Of a DNA stretch of 64,000 nt, positions 44,658 to 57,690 are shown piece after piece. Source of the DNA: Scilla litardierei (lineage: Eukaryota; Streptophyta; Magnoliopsida; Asparagales; Asparagaceae); NCBI GenBank assembly GCA_030789695.1, contig CM061130.1, positions 10,345,860 to 10,409,859 on the forward strand. Direction: 5' to 3'. Below the pieces are notes generated by a model, which saw nothing but the letters and a program-made list of their open reading frames with translations, was not told the DNA's origin and did not search any database. The position numbers were made by a program, and so were the translations under genes. Position 1 is the stretch's first letter; each line of letters opens with the position of its first letter.

Positions 44658-45908
44658 GCATGACACCTCAGTGCATGACCCACGTTGGTATGAATGTGGT
44701 ACGTGACGCCATGCAACATGACTCCTTCATTACTAAAGTGATAGAAATGATATTCTAGAAGGTCTCAGCCCTCTCTAATGAGGGTGAGTTAGCAAAACCC
44801 GGGTTTCGGTGGGATTTGAGTAAGTTGTGGATATGAGGCCTGGACTCTGAAGTTGGGAGATGATTATGTGATGTGTGGAGTTAACACCCATTCGCCTTTA
44901 CCGGGAGTGGAGGGGATACTTACACCCATTCGCCTTTACCGGGAGTGGAGGGGATACTTACACCCACTCGCCTTTGCAGGGAGTGGAGGGGTCATACGGA
45001 AGTTGGGTTATATGTGGATAGCCTCACTCCTGCCAGGGACGGGGGAGGTGAGAGGCCCGGCGTACATTGCCCGTGTCCACTGCGTCGTGTGCTATATTCA
45101 CCCCACATTTGGGGTGAAGTCCAGGTCCTACTATCACACAGTTTACCCAAGTTCCAAATTAATTCAATTATAAAATAATGAAATGAGGATTGGCATGTTA
45201 CTCCTTCTGCTGGCAGCACTTCCCCTTCACTTGCCTACTTCTTTGTGACTCTGTGTCATACCACAGGCACTTGTACTTGTTTTATCAGATAGTGCTTGCC
45301 TGAATGCTTGTGTTGTTATTATTATTATTATTCGTGCTAACCTCTTTCTTGCAGTAACTCGACACTGGACCGCAGGTATGATTCCCTTGTTTTAACTATT
45401 AAATTTTCATTATATCACTTAGTTACATACTCCATTTCTCTTGCTTGCCTTGTGATTTGATAACCTTAGAACGGAGTTCCAAATCCAAGCCGGTTCCTAC
45501 CGGGGCACGCATTGACGTGCTCCTCCCTATTTTTCAGGTAGTAGAAGTAGCATGGTTGGAGGTGACTTGGAGTTGGGTTTCAGGGGTACCACTTGGTGTG
45601 AGATGTAGCTTGTGTAGTGACATGTTTGTCTTGGAGGCGGAGAGTGATGGTGTATATGTAGTGGTGTACCTGGGCTATGTAAATCAATGGAAGTTGTTAT
45701 ATATGATATGTTGTTATTGATCTAAGTTATTTATGGTGTTGTTTTGATATTACTATGAAGCTTCACTTGTACTATCCCAGCATGTGCGCAGTGGCCTGCT
45801 TGTTCAGTTTCTCCTTTCTCTTTCTATTCCTCTCTCTTCACCCTCACTCTTCAGGATACTTGGAAAAAAAAATTAATTAATGCCAGGTATTCTGGAGAAT
45901 GGGGCGTG
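44658..45908 (+). repeat. LARD-A 3' LTR, second part
   Basis: It begins with the right copy of the GCATG duplication and continues the LTR from 32864. It carries CACCCATTCGCCTTTACCGG tandem phrases (44885-44995), GGACCGCAGGTATGATTCC and the near-terminal TTCTGGAGAATGGGGCGTGG, where the expected terminal CATGACA has decayed or been cut by the following rearrangement. Its unbroken site at 44878-44882 shows the target of the Sirevirus at 4439. Confidence 0.85.
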
Positions 45909-46357
45909 GTAAAAACGGAGAAACCCATCAATTACCAGACATGATGTGACACCAGCACACCACCGGCCTCTCTAACTCTAGTCAAACTCCCCCTTTCGGG
46001 AGTGACGTAGCGAGTGAGAAATCGTACTACGGTCCGCTCCTTAACACCTATAGTTTACCCATTTTCCCCCAAACCCGTGTCACCCTCCTTTAGGAGGACT
46101 GATACATTCCTCATTTTCACTCTCAGTTTATGGAATAGTTCCTCATTTATTAATTTCAGCGGTCTCAATACCGCATTCATAGATTGTCGTTTCTTTCATA
46201 TTCTCACCGATGTCGTGATTCAACAATGACCATCATCTTTTCATTCATACTAAGGGCTTTGACATGATCCATTCGATATAACAAATTCATGAACCATAAA
46301 CTTAATCCTCTAGTATATAACAAAACATATCAACATTTAACATTGAACTTGCTTACT
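45909..46357 (-). repeat. LTR-B fragment, left arm of a large inverted repeat
   Basis: It is the reverse complement of 47463-47906 with few differences. LTR-B is related to but distinct from the LARD-A LTR (shared phrases around AGTCCTCCTAAAGGAGGGTG). Short open stretches in it are present in both arms only because the arms are copies. Confidence 0.85.
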
Positions 46358-47462
46358 CATTAACATGAAGCTTTTAATGAAATAAACAATTAATCACATA
46401 CCAACATATAGTCACACAAGTAGCTAAGGTAGTAATATATACATATATAGGTAGCTATAGATACACACATAAGTATGGCACACAGATACATTCGACAATG
46501 AACATACAATACTTGTATATCCATTCAGTCACATAATCACATATACATATAATTATTCTATATATACATTCGTACACTCTTATGCATCCAAATGTACTTC
46601 CACCCAGACGTACAAGTAACATCCATATACCAACACATTAATCATGAATTTTATTTATACACTAATATTTATACACACAAATATTTTATATATTTAAACA
46701 TCCATTAGATATCAATATACAAATTATCTCCTTACATCCCTTAAATATATAATTCAGTATCTATACCTATAACTACACATAAAATCATATAGTCATCCAC
46801 ATACACTTAATGTAGGTAAAACATATATTAGCACATGTTTATATACGACACACAATACTTCATTACACAGATAGTATGCCTTACACTTAGATTTACACAT
46901 CCTATATTATTTACTCCTCAATTCATATAAACATCATTTCCATACATACACCTCATAGTTCATCTATATACGAACGCTTACAATATGGCTTATAAGGATA
47001 CACACAAACAGTCATATGAGTATCTTTAATGTAGCGTACATCCAGGTATAGTTATAGATGTATGCTTATGGGAATACATGCCAATATACCTATAATTCTT
47101 ATATATCTATGCGAACACATAACCACCCACACATAATAATATATTCTATCTATGAACACATACCAATGTACTTTACTAGCTCTCTTACTAATGCTTCCAT
47201 ACTAGAGTTATACCTACTTTACTAATGAATACATTCTAACTACACTTATAAATACCGAGGTATAACCCAAAGGTGACAATCTGTCCACTTAGGACTAAGT
47301 CCACTTTTGGCCTTCTAAAACTAGGGCTCTATACTGCGGATGGTTCATCTAAGATTCTAAGGCCTCTACCCACCTTAAGATACGACTACTCCTATGGAGC
47401 ATTACCCGTACAATCCTTACGCACGCCGCAGTGTGGAGACCTGCTTGGGCCACCAACAAGTA
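46358..47462 (-). mobile_element. Inverted internal domain of the LTR-B/LARD family
   Basis: On the plus strand it is ACATA/CATAC-rich and poor in G, the mirror of the LARD-A internal domain, so it is in minus orientation. On the minus strand it starts with TTGGTGGCCCAAGCAGG (47445-47461), the primer-site-like sequence, followed by CGTGCGTAAGGAT as at 14977. Beyond the first ~150 bases it is diverged from LARD-A. Confidence 0.75.
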
Positions 47463-48903
47463 AGCAAGTTCAATGTTAAATATTGATATGTTTTGTTATA
47501 TACTAGAGGATTAAGTTTATGGTTCATGAATTTGTTATATCGAATGGATCATGTCAAAGCCTTTAGTATGAATGAAAAGACGATGGTCGTTGAATCACGA
47601 CATCGGTGAGAATATGAAAGAAACGGAAATCTATGAATGCGGTATTGAGACCGATGAAATTAATAAATGAGGAACTACTCCATAAACTGAGAGTGAGAAT
47701 GATAAATATATCAGTCCTCCTAAAGGAGGGTGACACGGGTTTGGGGGAAAACGGGTAAACTATAGGTGTTAAGGAGCGGACCGTAGTACGATTTCTCACT
47801 CGCTACGTCACTCCCGAAAGGGGGAGTTTGACTAGAGTTGGAGAGGCCGGTGGTGTGCTCGTGTCACATCATGTCTGGTAATTGATGGTTTTCTCCGTTT
47901 TCTACAGAAAAACCGAGCTGGTCTCACTCCAGTACCTTGCCCCGTTCGGGTACGGAGTTGCGAGAGGCCCCCTCCGGTGCTCGTGTTGTTGGTTGGGGTA
48001 CCACTTTTTCACCCACCCTGGGTGAATTTCGCCTCCTTAATAGTCTACAGTTTACCCGGGTTCCAAGCATGTAAATCAACAACGTATAATAATTGTCTTT
48101 AAATTATAAATGTTATTATCTTATGTCTCCTTGCTTTTGTTTACTTTAATGCTGCTATCCCATGATAACATGTTCTCATGTTTCCTTTTAATATCTGCAT
48201 TTCATGACATGGTTTCATATGCATATTTTATAAGTTCTCATAAGTAAGATGTCGAATGTTAGAATGTGATTACTTTTACGCACCATGAACCTTAATTGTT
48301 AGACCACCCTCTTCTGCATAATCTGTGATGATGTGACACTTGTAGTTAGTTGGTTAGTTAGGGAGACCAGTTCTAAAACTGGGTTCTACTAGAGTGTTAG
48401 GGATTTCTACTGGGTCACGCGTTGACATGTCCCCGTTGATTTTTCAGGTTGTGTGAAGTTAAGGATGGTGATAGAAGCTGGAGCTTTGGAGTTTGGTGAA
48501 CAGTTGTAGTTTTGGGTGGCGAGGGGTGCGTTGGGAGACTTGTACTTTTGGTGTTTCTTTTATGGGTAGACCTTTGTACTAGGGTTGAGAGAAGGATTAT
48601 ATTGTTGTTGTATAAGTTGAGCCAGGACTCGGAGTTGTATAAGAATATACTCGTCACAGTGTAGCTTCCCTCTTTTGTACAGATGGTGTTGTAAAGATGT
48701 ATAATTGTATTAATGAAATGAAATATTGTACCTTAACTTATTTCTCAGTATTGTATGTGTGATGGAGCTTTATTTGCACTTCCCAGCACGTGCGTAGTGA
48801 CCTGCAGCGTTCTTCTGCTCTCTTTCTGCATAACACTCGTTGATCTAGGAATACTTGGGACGTATTCTTACTTTCTGGGTATCCTGGAGAGCGGGTCGTT
48901 ACA
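47463..48903 (+). repeat. LTR-B, 3' portion
   Basis: The first ~445 bases form the right arm of the inverted repeat. The rest continues to a clear LTR end, CTGGAGAGCGGGTCGTTACA. Phrases such as TGGGTCACGCGTTGACATGT and CCCAGCACGTGCGTAGTG parallel LARD-A. The start of this LTR is missing. Confidence 0.75.
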
Positions 48904-49467
48904 ACTCCACCACTCTATTCACTCAAGGATATATATACACACCTTGGTACTTCCCCACACTGGGAAACAACCATAATGTAATAGATAGGAAGACGCTTAC
49001 ATGCACTCATACTATATATGTGCATATCCCCACTCACACCCCTACAGGGTATATGTCCCCACTAACTCATATGTATCCACCAATATACATCCACGAATAA
49101 TCATGTATATATCACTTATGTCTCAGAGTCACACAAGTATACTACACATCTGCCTCACACATCCGTATCATGTACCTCTATAGAAACGTAATATACGTAC
49201 ACTCAAGTATTCACCCACCTAGCATATACGCCCACACCTATCCGTATACCACTACAAGCATCCAGGATACATGTAATGTTCATGTCATTCAAATATACAA
49301 GTATATCGCAACATATATAATTCAATCTTTAAGCACAACTATGCACTTATACACACAGGTTCACCCAGTAACATGTACATGTGTAATATACATCTATGGT
49401 ATACTATACTGTAGAAAGTTCATCCCCAAACTCCCTAAAGCTAGAGGTTCAAGGGTGAATCACTCAA
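48904..49467 (-). mobile_element. Inverted piece of LARD internal domain
   Basis: It is the reverse complement of the type of sequence at 15064-15600 (for example CTTTAGGGAGT and GAACTTTCTGCAGTATA on the minus strand). It adjoins the end of LTR-B directly. Confidence 0.75.
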
Positions 49468-50024
49468 GTCATGGTGCGTAGATTAATGTGTATTGTTGTG
49501 TGTCTGTGAATGGATATAGACGTATATATTAATATATATAAACAGGTGGGATGTAAGTCGTGTATACCTGAATGTATTATGGTGTATATGAAAGCGTACC
49601 ATGTGTGAGTGCCTTATGGATCATGATATGGATATGATGTGATGTCATATCACATAGATATGAGTAGTGAACTAAATACGTATAATAATACGTGTAGAGA
49701 TTTATTTGTGGTGTGCGATGTATATGTTAGTGTGAATATGTGTGACAAGTTATTTATGTGAAATACATAAGTGTATGTATATCTAGTGACACACATAGTT
49801 ATGTGGGTGTGCTACTAGGTAAATAGTAAGACGTATTCGTGATATGAACGTGACACGGATGCGTATGGATGACAATGAAATATATAGTATATATATATAT
49901 GTGGGGTAAGTATGTATTCTTGTTTATGCTTCATGGGTAATAAGACCATCATACCCAGCTGGCCTTTGGCAGAGTTCACACCCTAGAAAGTCCGAGGGCA
50001 GACTTTATTTTAAGGTGGGAAGGA
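49468..50024 (+). mobile_element. LARD internal domain, 3' end, plus orientation
   Basis: It matches 56465-56968 and 30560-31114 and ends at the purine tract TTTTAAGGTGGGAAGGA before the next LTR. The orientation switch relative to the preceding piece at 49467/49468 marks a rearrangement. Confidence 0.75.
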
Positions 50025-50475
50025 TATCATGCCCTATTTTGAACTATAAGTGTATCCTACTGAACACACGTGATACTTCTACCTACGGTGCATACGTAGG
50101 CATGAAATTAGCGTAGATATCGATGTATGTGACGTAGCACAAGGGGGTTTGGGCCGTAATACGTGGCTAAGGGTAGAGAATGCAAAATGTGAGTGCGGGA
50201 GAAGTGCAAATGACGTCGTGGGTGTGAAACAACATGAATGTATTGGTATGCATGTGTAGGCATGCATGGGTGTGTGTGTGTGTGGAAGCCATGCAAGTGT
50301 GAAAGGGGTTATGGGTCAATGGCAACCCCCGTAAATTTTTAGAAATGCGAGGGGCAAAGCGGTCATTTGGACTAAAACTGCTGTATGTACACACTAAATA
50401 GGTGTGTGTGTAAAGAAATGGCCTACTTGTAAATACTTGAATGTGTGAGGGATAGTTTGGTCATTTAATAATTAA

Positions 50476-50498
50476 CATGGCTTATGGAATAAGCCATG
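50476..50498 (+). promoter_or_regulatory. LARD-A LTR hairpin, covarying version
   Basis: Arms CATGGCTTAT (50476-50485) and ATAAGCCATG (50489-50498) are perfectly complementary around loop GGA. Compared with the 57431 copy, the left arm changes GGAATAT to GGCTTAT and the right arm ATATTCC to ATAAGCC, so pairing is kept. Confidence 0.65.
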
Positions 50499-50646
50499 GA
50501 AAACCTATTCTAGAAATCTCTTCCTCTTTCTTTCCTTTTCTTTTCTTTTCTACTCTTTTCTTCCCTTATCCTTATCTCCTCTCCTCCTACTCAATTCCCA
50601 CACCCCAATTTCGTGCTCCTCCCTCCTACCCCTCTATGTTATTCCA

Positions 50647-50722
50647 AAAAGAAGAAGAAGAAGAAGAAGAGGAGGAGGAGGAGGAGGAGGAGGAAGAGAA
50701 AGAGAAGAGGAGAAGAAAGAAC
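50647..50722 (+). repeat. GAA then GGA purine tract in LTR copy 3
   Basis: (GAA)n passes into (GGA)n and then mixed AGA/GAA, directly upstream of GAGGTAGGAATC. Confidence 0.9.
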
Positions 50723-52545
50723 TCTTGAGGTAGGAATCAATCTTGGATTTGGAAATTTAATTAGGATTTTATTTTATTATGTTTTACATCATGTTTTATC
50801 AATATGAAGTGGTGGTAATCAAATTAATATGTCATGATTCAATTTTCATGAATCTCCCTTGAAAATTCTTAGCAAAATTACTCTCTTTGAAATTCTGAAA
50901 TCTTGAAGTCTGTTTTTGCCTTGATTTTGGTTACTGTAGCTCGAATTAGGGTTCGAAAAAAATATAGTCTTGTCGATCTTGAAGTTCTACCCCAAAATCA
51001 TATAAATTTTGATATATGTTCAATTCCGAATTTGGGAGAAAAAATTCCATTTTTACAACATGTCTGTTTGAATTTCAGTCTTGACACAGTTTAGTAAAAT
51101 TGGCCTAAACACCTGCACACATCATGTAATTTTATGATCTTGTCTTGTTAGAAAATTAACAAGTTTTTCTAAAAATTCATTAGATTTCTTATATGTCGAA
51201 TTTCTGGCTCCAACATGACCAAAATTGGCTTTCAATACAGACCCAGAAATCTGTCCGAAAAACAGATTTGACACACTTCACGAAATAATTCACCATAAAT
51301 CACCTACTTAATATTTTTGCATGAAATTTATCTGTGAATCCAGTACTAGTATATCTATAACTTTTATTTGGGACAATTTATCAAATTATCAATAAAAACT
51401 GATGTTATATGGCCATGTATTGTTACTTCCTGCAAATTTTAGCAAGCTGAATTCATTAAGTGCTATTCTTATTCATTAATTGTGGTTAATTGGTCATCAT
51501 TATTCTTGCTTAATTTGGTTGTATGGTGAAATGAATGTTCATGCCCTTGGCACATGTAAATGTTATTGTGTTGCTTTGATATGAATGACGTCCGTCATGT
51601 GTTCGATGAAATGTCTCAATGAAGGCAATATCCAATAAGTTGAGTAACGTGCATGTGTTAGTGTTGGCCTGAAGCCACATTGATAATTAGTGAAGTTAGA
51701 GGCTTGAATGGCATGTATATATTGTAATTGTGAATGGGTGATGTGTTGTGATAGAGGGCATGTCACGTGAGTGCATGACCCTATGTTTAATGATGGACAG
51801 CTGAGGTGATATGTGCATACCCATGCCATCAAGACCCCTAACGTGTCACTTATGATGTTAACTTATAAAATTGAATAAATCTCAATCCTCTCTAATGAGG
51901 GTGAGTTAACGGAACCCGGGTTTTAGGTGGGATTTGAGTAAATTGTCGATATGAGACCTGGACCAAGAAGTTGGGGGGAAATGATTATGTGATATGTGAT
52001 ATTTATACCCACTCACCTTTACCGGGAGTGGAGGGGATATTTATACCCACTCGCCTTACCGGGAGTGGAGGGGAAGGGGACATACGGAGGTTGTGATATT
52101 GTGGGAGACCCTCACTCCTACCAGGGACGGGGGAGCTGAGAGGCCCGGCGTACAGTGCCCGTGTCCATTGCGTCGTGTGCTATATTCCCCCCAAATTTAG
52201 GGTGATGTCCAGGTCCCGGTATCACACAGTTTACCCAAGTTCCAATTAATTCAATTATAAAATATTAAAATGAGAATTTGGCATGTTACTCCTTCTGCTG
52301 GCAGTACTCCCCTGTTTCCTTTACTTGCTTCATCGGTGACACTGTATTACGCTTCTGACACTTGTGATTCCCTTTTAAATTATGATTGCATGAATATTTG
52401 TATCGTTATTCGTGCTAACCCTCTTCTTGCAGCAGCTCGACATTGGACCGCAGGTATGATCCCTTACTTGGCTATTTTATTTTTCATCATGACACTTACT
52501 TTGCATGCTTTATTTCTCTTGCCTTGTCTTGTGGAGGGTGATGAG

Positions 52546-54485
52546 AGAGGAAAAGAAAGAGAAAGGAGAAAATGAACAAGCCGGCCACTGCGCATATGCT
52601 GGGATAGTACAAGTGAAGCTCCACAATAATATTAAACAACCTCATGAAATATATAGAACAACAACAACATAACATATATATAACAACTTCCATTTATATA
52701 CATAACCCAGGTATACAACTACATATACATCGTTATTCTCCACCTCCCAAGACAACCATATCACACCACAAGAGAACTCACACCAAGTGCTACCTCTAAA
52801 CCCAACTCTAAGTCACCCCCAACCAAGCTGACTCTGCTACCTAAAAAATGGGGAGGAGCACGTCAATGCGTGCCCCAGTAGGAACCAACTTGGATTTGGA
52901 ACACCGTTTTAAGGTTATCAAATCACAAGGCAAGTAAGGGAAATAGAGCATGTAACAAGTGATATAATGAAAATTAAATAGCTAAAAACAAGGGAATCAT
53001 ACCTGCGGTCCAATGTCGAGTTACTGAAAGAAAAGGGCTAGCACAAATAATAATAATAATAATAATAACACAAGTGTCCAAGCAACCATTATCTAATAAG
53101 ATAGTGCAAGTGCCTGAAGCATAACACAGAGTCACAAAGAAACAGGCAAAGGGAAGGGGAAGTGCTGCCAGCAGAAGGAGTAATACATAACACGCATACA
53201 TTACATATATGCAACACATCACACACAATGGATATAATGATACATAATGATGCACATGATGCAACATGAGATGCAATGTGATGAAATGCAATGGGATCCC
53301 ATGAATGTGCCGACGTGCAAGTGTATCGTGATCTACTCCGTTCTCAACTGTGGCAACTACCGATGGAGTCAAGAAGTGCCTACACGGTCACGGCCCACAG
53401 CGAATTCCCATGTATCCTACTGTGGCTCTCGCTCCATGTAGTGCCATCAGTGTCCTAAAACATTGCTCATTCACATCATTTCTCATATTACAAATATATA
53501 CATGCCCATTTCGCATGTTTCTCAACTTTTGTTTCATTGCGGCATTTCAGTGAACACTTGACGGGCGTAGTTCATATCAAGAAAAAAAATATTATATACA
53601 TGTGCCATTTGCAAACTTAAACTAACTTTCAAGTAATAACAATAATCATGGATCATATAGGGAAATTTAGCAACAATACCCAATTAATATCACCACTCAA
53701 ATACTTCAGCTTGCAGGAAAATTGCAAACAATCCAAACAATTGACTGATGTCACCCAATTATAATCAAAATTTAACAACACTTTCCAACTGAGGGTTGTA
53801 GATATGTTAGTCCTGGATTCACAGATAAAATTTCATGTAAAAATATTAAGTAGGTGATTTATGGTGAATTATTTGGTGAAGTGTGTTAGATCTATTTTTC
53901 AGACAGATTTCAGGGTCTGTATTGAAATCCAATTTTGGGCATGTTAGAGCCAGAAATTCGACATATAAGCACTCTGGTGAAATTTTAGAAAACCTTGTTA
54001 ACTTTCCAACAAGACCAAGATCATAAAATTCCATGATATGTACAGGTGTCTAGACCAATTTTACTAAACTGTGTCAACACTGAAAATCAAACAGACAAGT
54101 TGTAAAGATGGATTTATTGCTCCAAATTTCTGAACTGAAAATATGTTAAAATTTAATGATTTTGGGATAGAACTTCAAGAACTAGAAGTACATATTTTTT
54201 TCGAACCCTGATTTGAGCTACAGTGACCAAAATTCACATAACAACATGCAACAGAATTTCAGATTTCCAAGAGAGCAGATTTTGCTTGAAGTTTCAAGAG
54301 TAATTAATGAAATTGAAACATGATACATGAATTTTTCACTATCCCTATTACATATTAAGTAAATCATGCTATAAAAACATAATAGCAAAAATCAATTCAA
54401 TGGAATTCCAAAACCAAGAGGGTTCCTACCTCAAAAGTTGATTTATGCGCATATAAATGTGAGTGATTGATATGCATGTATCAAA
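52546..54485 (-). repeat. LARD-A LTR fragment, inverted, tail to tail with copy 3
   Basis: The minus strand reads from near the LTR 3' end back to GAGGTAGGAACCC and then a different upstream sequence (CATATCAATCACTCACA). A ~400-base block at 53190-53590 has no counterpart in the other LTRs at this place except a short CACAATGAAG-like stretch, so it belongs to an LTR subfamily. With 50725-52545 it forms a ~1.8 kb inverted repeat with almost no spacer. Confidence 0.75.
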
Positions 54486-54489
54486 AGTT

Positions 54490-56968
54490 CATCCCCCGCC
54501 TCCTACTGTGTATATGTATGTGCTACCTATGTGCCTATAGGAATTGGTATGTTGTTTTACTTTGGTATGCGGTCGTGGGTTGTATTATTGCGTGAAGATA
54601 GGTGTTGTGCTATGGTCAAATATAGTGGGTATGTAACGATATAGATAAGTAATGGGCATACAGGTAGTATGAGTAATGCTCCAGGGTGTTTGGAGTAGAT
54701 GTAACCTAAGGATGGTAGGGATGCTTTAAACCCGTCCACCCTAAGTTTAGACTCTTGGCCATATACCCTGCCTAATATGGGATATGGATATAAGTGAGAC
54801 GTGTATCATATGTAGAATGTGATGAATGTAAGGATTTGAGATTATACAGTGCATATATAAGTGGGATGGCTATGGGTTTGCAAGGTTAAGTGGAGTTATA
54901 GTATATGTATATATGTGTGTATACGCTTACCCGTAGAATGGCGTCTATTAGACCATTTGGATGTATATGTAGTGAATGTGCCCTTCTGTCTATAGTGATA
55001 TGAGGGAGATTGTGTATTGGTATGTGAGATATTTGCATGTATGTAGGTGTGTTGTAGCTAGCGTGGTGTGACTATGTATATGTGTTGTTGAATGTGTATT
55101 AGTGTATGTCTTATGAGTGGTTATATGTATATGTATATGAATGATCCCTATTCTGATATACACATATCAGTATATGGATGTGTACGTATATGGAATATGA
55201 ATATCTACTGAATGTGTATGAATATTGGAATACACTTATTTGTGTAAGTGCTAGTATGCTAGTAAAAGTGTGGATATATTGGATGTTATGTATATAGTGG
55301 TATGGGTATCTACCGACTACCTGCTAGTATAGTTTGAGTAGCTTGACTGTATAGGTGTGTAATAGCAGGATATGTATACTAAATGTGAATGAGTGTGTGT
55401 GCTCATACATGGTAATGTGTGTGCATGGTGTTTTGGTCCTAGTACGTATATATATGCATGTTTGTGGGCATACCTACTATTAGAATAATAATCTGGTGTG
55501 TAAGGGCAAACGTGTATTTGGCTATGTGGAGGCTTAGATATCTAAATATGGAATTGATATGTATACCTCTTCGTGTACATAATGCGTATATACATATAAT
55601 TGGGTCATATAGAGTATCTGTGTGGTGTATTAGTTGATGTGTATATATGAATATGTATTATGGTTGTATAGATTTCTATTATACGTGTTACAATGGAGTG
55701 TAGGGATGTGTTCATGCATGTGCAGTGTGCAGTAGAGGCAATATATGGTTGTGTGTATATTGGTTGAATAAATATATAATTATATATATATTCTTGTTTG
55801 TCTATCTGTGAATCTTTCCGACATGGTTGCCTATCTATGTGTATCTGGGAGAAGCGTATCCATGTGTGTATGCATGTATGTGTAGGTCTGTACTAGAACA
55901 TGTGTGTATGTATAGTCATATGCAGTGTGGATATGAATGTGATGAGTATGAAATATAGGTGTGTATATATATATTTGATAAATATAAGTGAATGAAACTG
56001 TTTGGTATGCAGGTATTAAGGTGTGTGTGATTGTTTGCATATGTATACACGTGTGTGGGGTGTATATGGATATTTATAATTATTTGACTATCATGGCTGT
56101 ATGTGCGTATGATGTGCAAATGTAGTTATATACATAGCATATGGCAGGGGATGGGTTATGTTTGTGCACTCTTGTGTGTATTGTGTGTGGTATATGTGCC
56201 TATCGGTGTGAGGTAGTAGGTGCACTGCTATGGATGTGAGGTTATGTGTACATTTATTTATAATATGATTGTGAACCTTATGTGACTCGATCATGCATTT
56301 GTTAGAGCGTGCACGTCGATGTATGATGGATGTGACTAAATATTGTGTGTATATAGATATTTATGTGCCTATAAATTTGAGTGAACCTATATGACTAAGT
56401 ATTGGGTGTATATGGATCCGGTGTACATACGGTGTGACACCGTGATAGTGACCCTGTCTATCAAGAAATTGTGAGTAGATTAATGTGTATTGTTGTGTGT
56501 TTGTGCATGAATATAGACGTATATGTATATATAATAGGTAGAATATAAGTCGTCATACTTGAAGATATCGTAATATGGATACGATGTGATGTCGTATGCC
56601 CATGGATATGAGTAGTAATCCAAATACGTATAATAATACGTACAGAGAATTATTTATGGTGTGTGATGTGTATGTTAGTGTGTGAATACATGTGCCTGGA
56701 TGTTTATGTGAAGAACATATATGTATGTGTACATAGTGATACACATAGTGACGTGGATGTGTTACTAGACGAATAATAGGATGTATCTGTGATATGTATG
56801 TGACGCGGATGCATATGGATGACAATGAAGTGTATAGTGTATATAAATGTGATGTAGGTATGTATTCTTGTTTGTACTTCATGGGTAGTAAGACCATCAT
56901 ACCTAGCTGAGCTTTGGCAGGGTTCACCCCTAAGTCTGAGGGTGGACTTTATTTTAAGGTGGGTAGGA
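54490..56968 (+). mobile_element. LARD-A internal domain, unbroken reference copy
   Basis: It matches 15808-17037 and then, without a break, 29890-31114, so the region near 55770 is the empty site of the 12.8 kb insertion cluster. It is G-rich, C-poor TATG/TGTG sequence with no coding region. It ends in TTTTAAGGTGGGTAGGA before the LTR. Confidence 0.8.
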
Positions 56969-57430
56969 TGTCATGCCCTATTTTGCACTATAGGTGTATT
57001 CTACTGAACACGCGTGGTATTTATACCTACGATGCATACGTGGGTATGAAATAAGCGTAGATATCGATGTATGTGTCGTAGTGCAAGGGGGATTAGGCCG
57101 TAATACGTGGCTAAGGGAAGAGAATGCGAAATGTGAATGCGGGAGAAGAGCAACTGACGTCGTGGGTGTAAAACAACAGGAATGTGTTAGACGTGTGTGT
57201 GAAGCATGTATGCATGCATGGATGTGCGTGAATGTGTGTACGAAGAGCCATGCTAGTGTGAAAGGGGTTAGGGGTCAATGGCAACCCCCATAAATTTTTA
57301 GAAAGGCGAGGGGCAAAACAGTCATTTGGACTAAAACTGCTGTATGTACATACTAAAGAGGTGTGTGTGTAAAGTAATGGCAAGCTTGTAAATACCCATA
57401 AGTTGGGGGTATCTTGGTCATTATCTTCAT

Positions 57431-57453
57431 GGAATATTCCCTTGGAATATTCC
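57431..57453 (+). promoter_or_regulatory. LARD-A LTR hairpin, copy 4
   Basis: GGAATATTCC (57431-57440), loop CTT, GGAATATTCC (57444-57453), 462 bases from the LTR start. Confidence 0.6.
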
Positions 57454-57624
57454 TTTCTTGGAAGAGAAGAAAAGAATAAGAAAAGAGAAGAAAAGGATAA
57501 GAAAAGAGAAGAAAAGAAGGGAGGAGACTAGAAACCTCTCTCTTTCTCTCATTTTTCTCCACGCCTTCTCTCTCCTCTCTCCCCTCTCCCCTCCATGTTG
57601 CCATGGCCGAAATTCTCCACAAAA

Positions 57625-57690
57625 AAAGAAGAAGATGATGATGATGATGATGATGATGATGAGAAAGAGAAGAGGAGAAGAAAGATCTCT
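57625..57690 (+). repeat. GAA/GAT tract in LTR copy 4
   Basis: AAAAAAAGAAGAA is followed by ten or so GAT repeats, then GAGAAAGAGAAGAGG. The position equals the GAA tract of the other LTRs. Confidence 0.9.

Larger units (their letters stand above)
50025..52545 (+). repeat. LARD-A LTR, copy 3, truncated at its 3' end
   Basis: It starts TATCATGCCC (a decayed TGTCATGCCC). It has the hairpin (50476-50498), purine tract (50647-50720), GAGGTAGGAATC, the GTTACTGTAGCTCGAATTAG phrase and the CACTCACCTTTACCGGGAGT tandem. It stops ~370 bases short of the LTR end, where a minus-strand LTR fragment begins. Confidence 0.8.

Noticed and set aside
46014..46229. A 71-78-residue ORF occurring twice (46014-46229 plus, 47563-47799 minus)
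   Set aside because: The two are the arms of the inverted LTR-B repeat. It lies antisense to the LTR and has no recognisable motif, so duplication of the DNA explains the shared protein.
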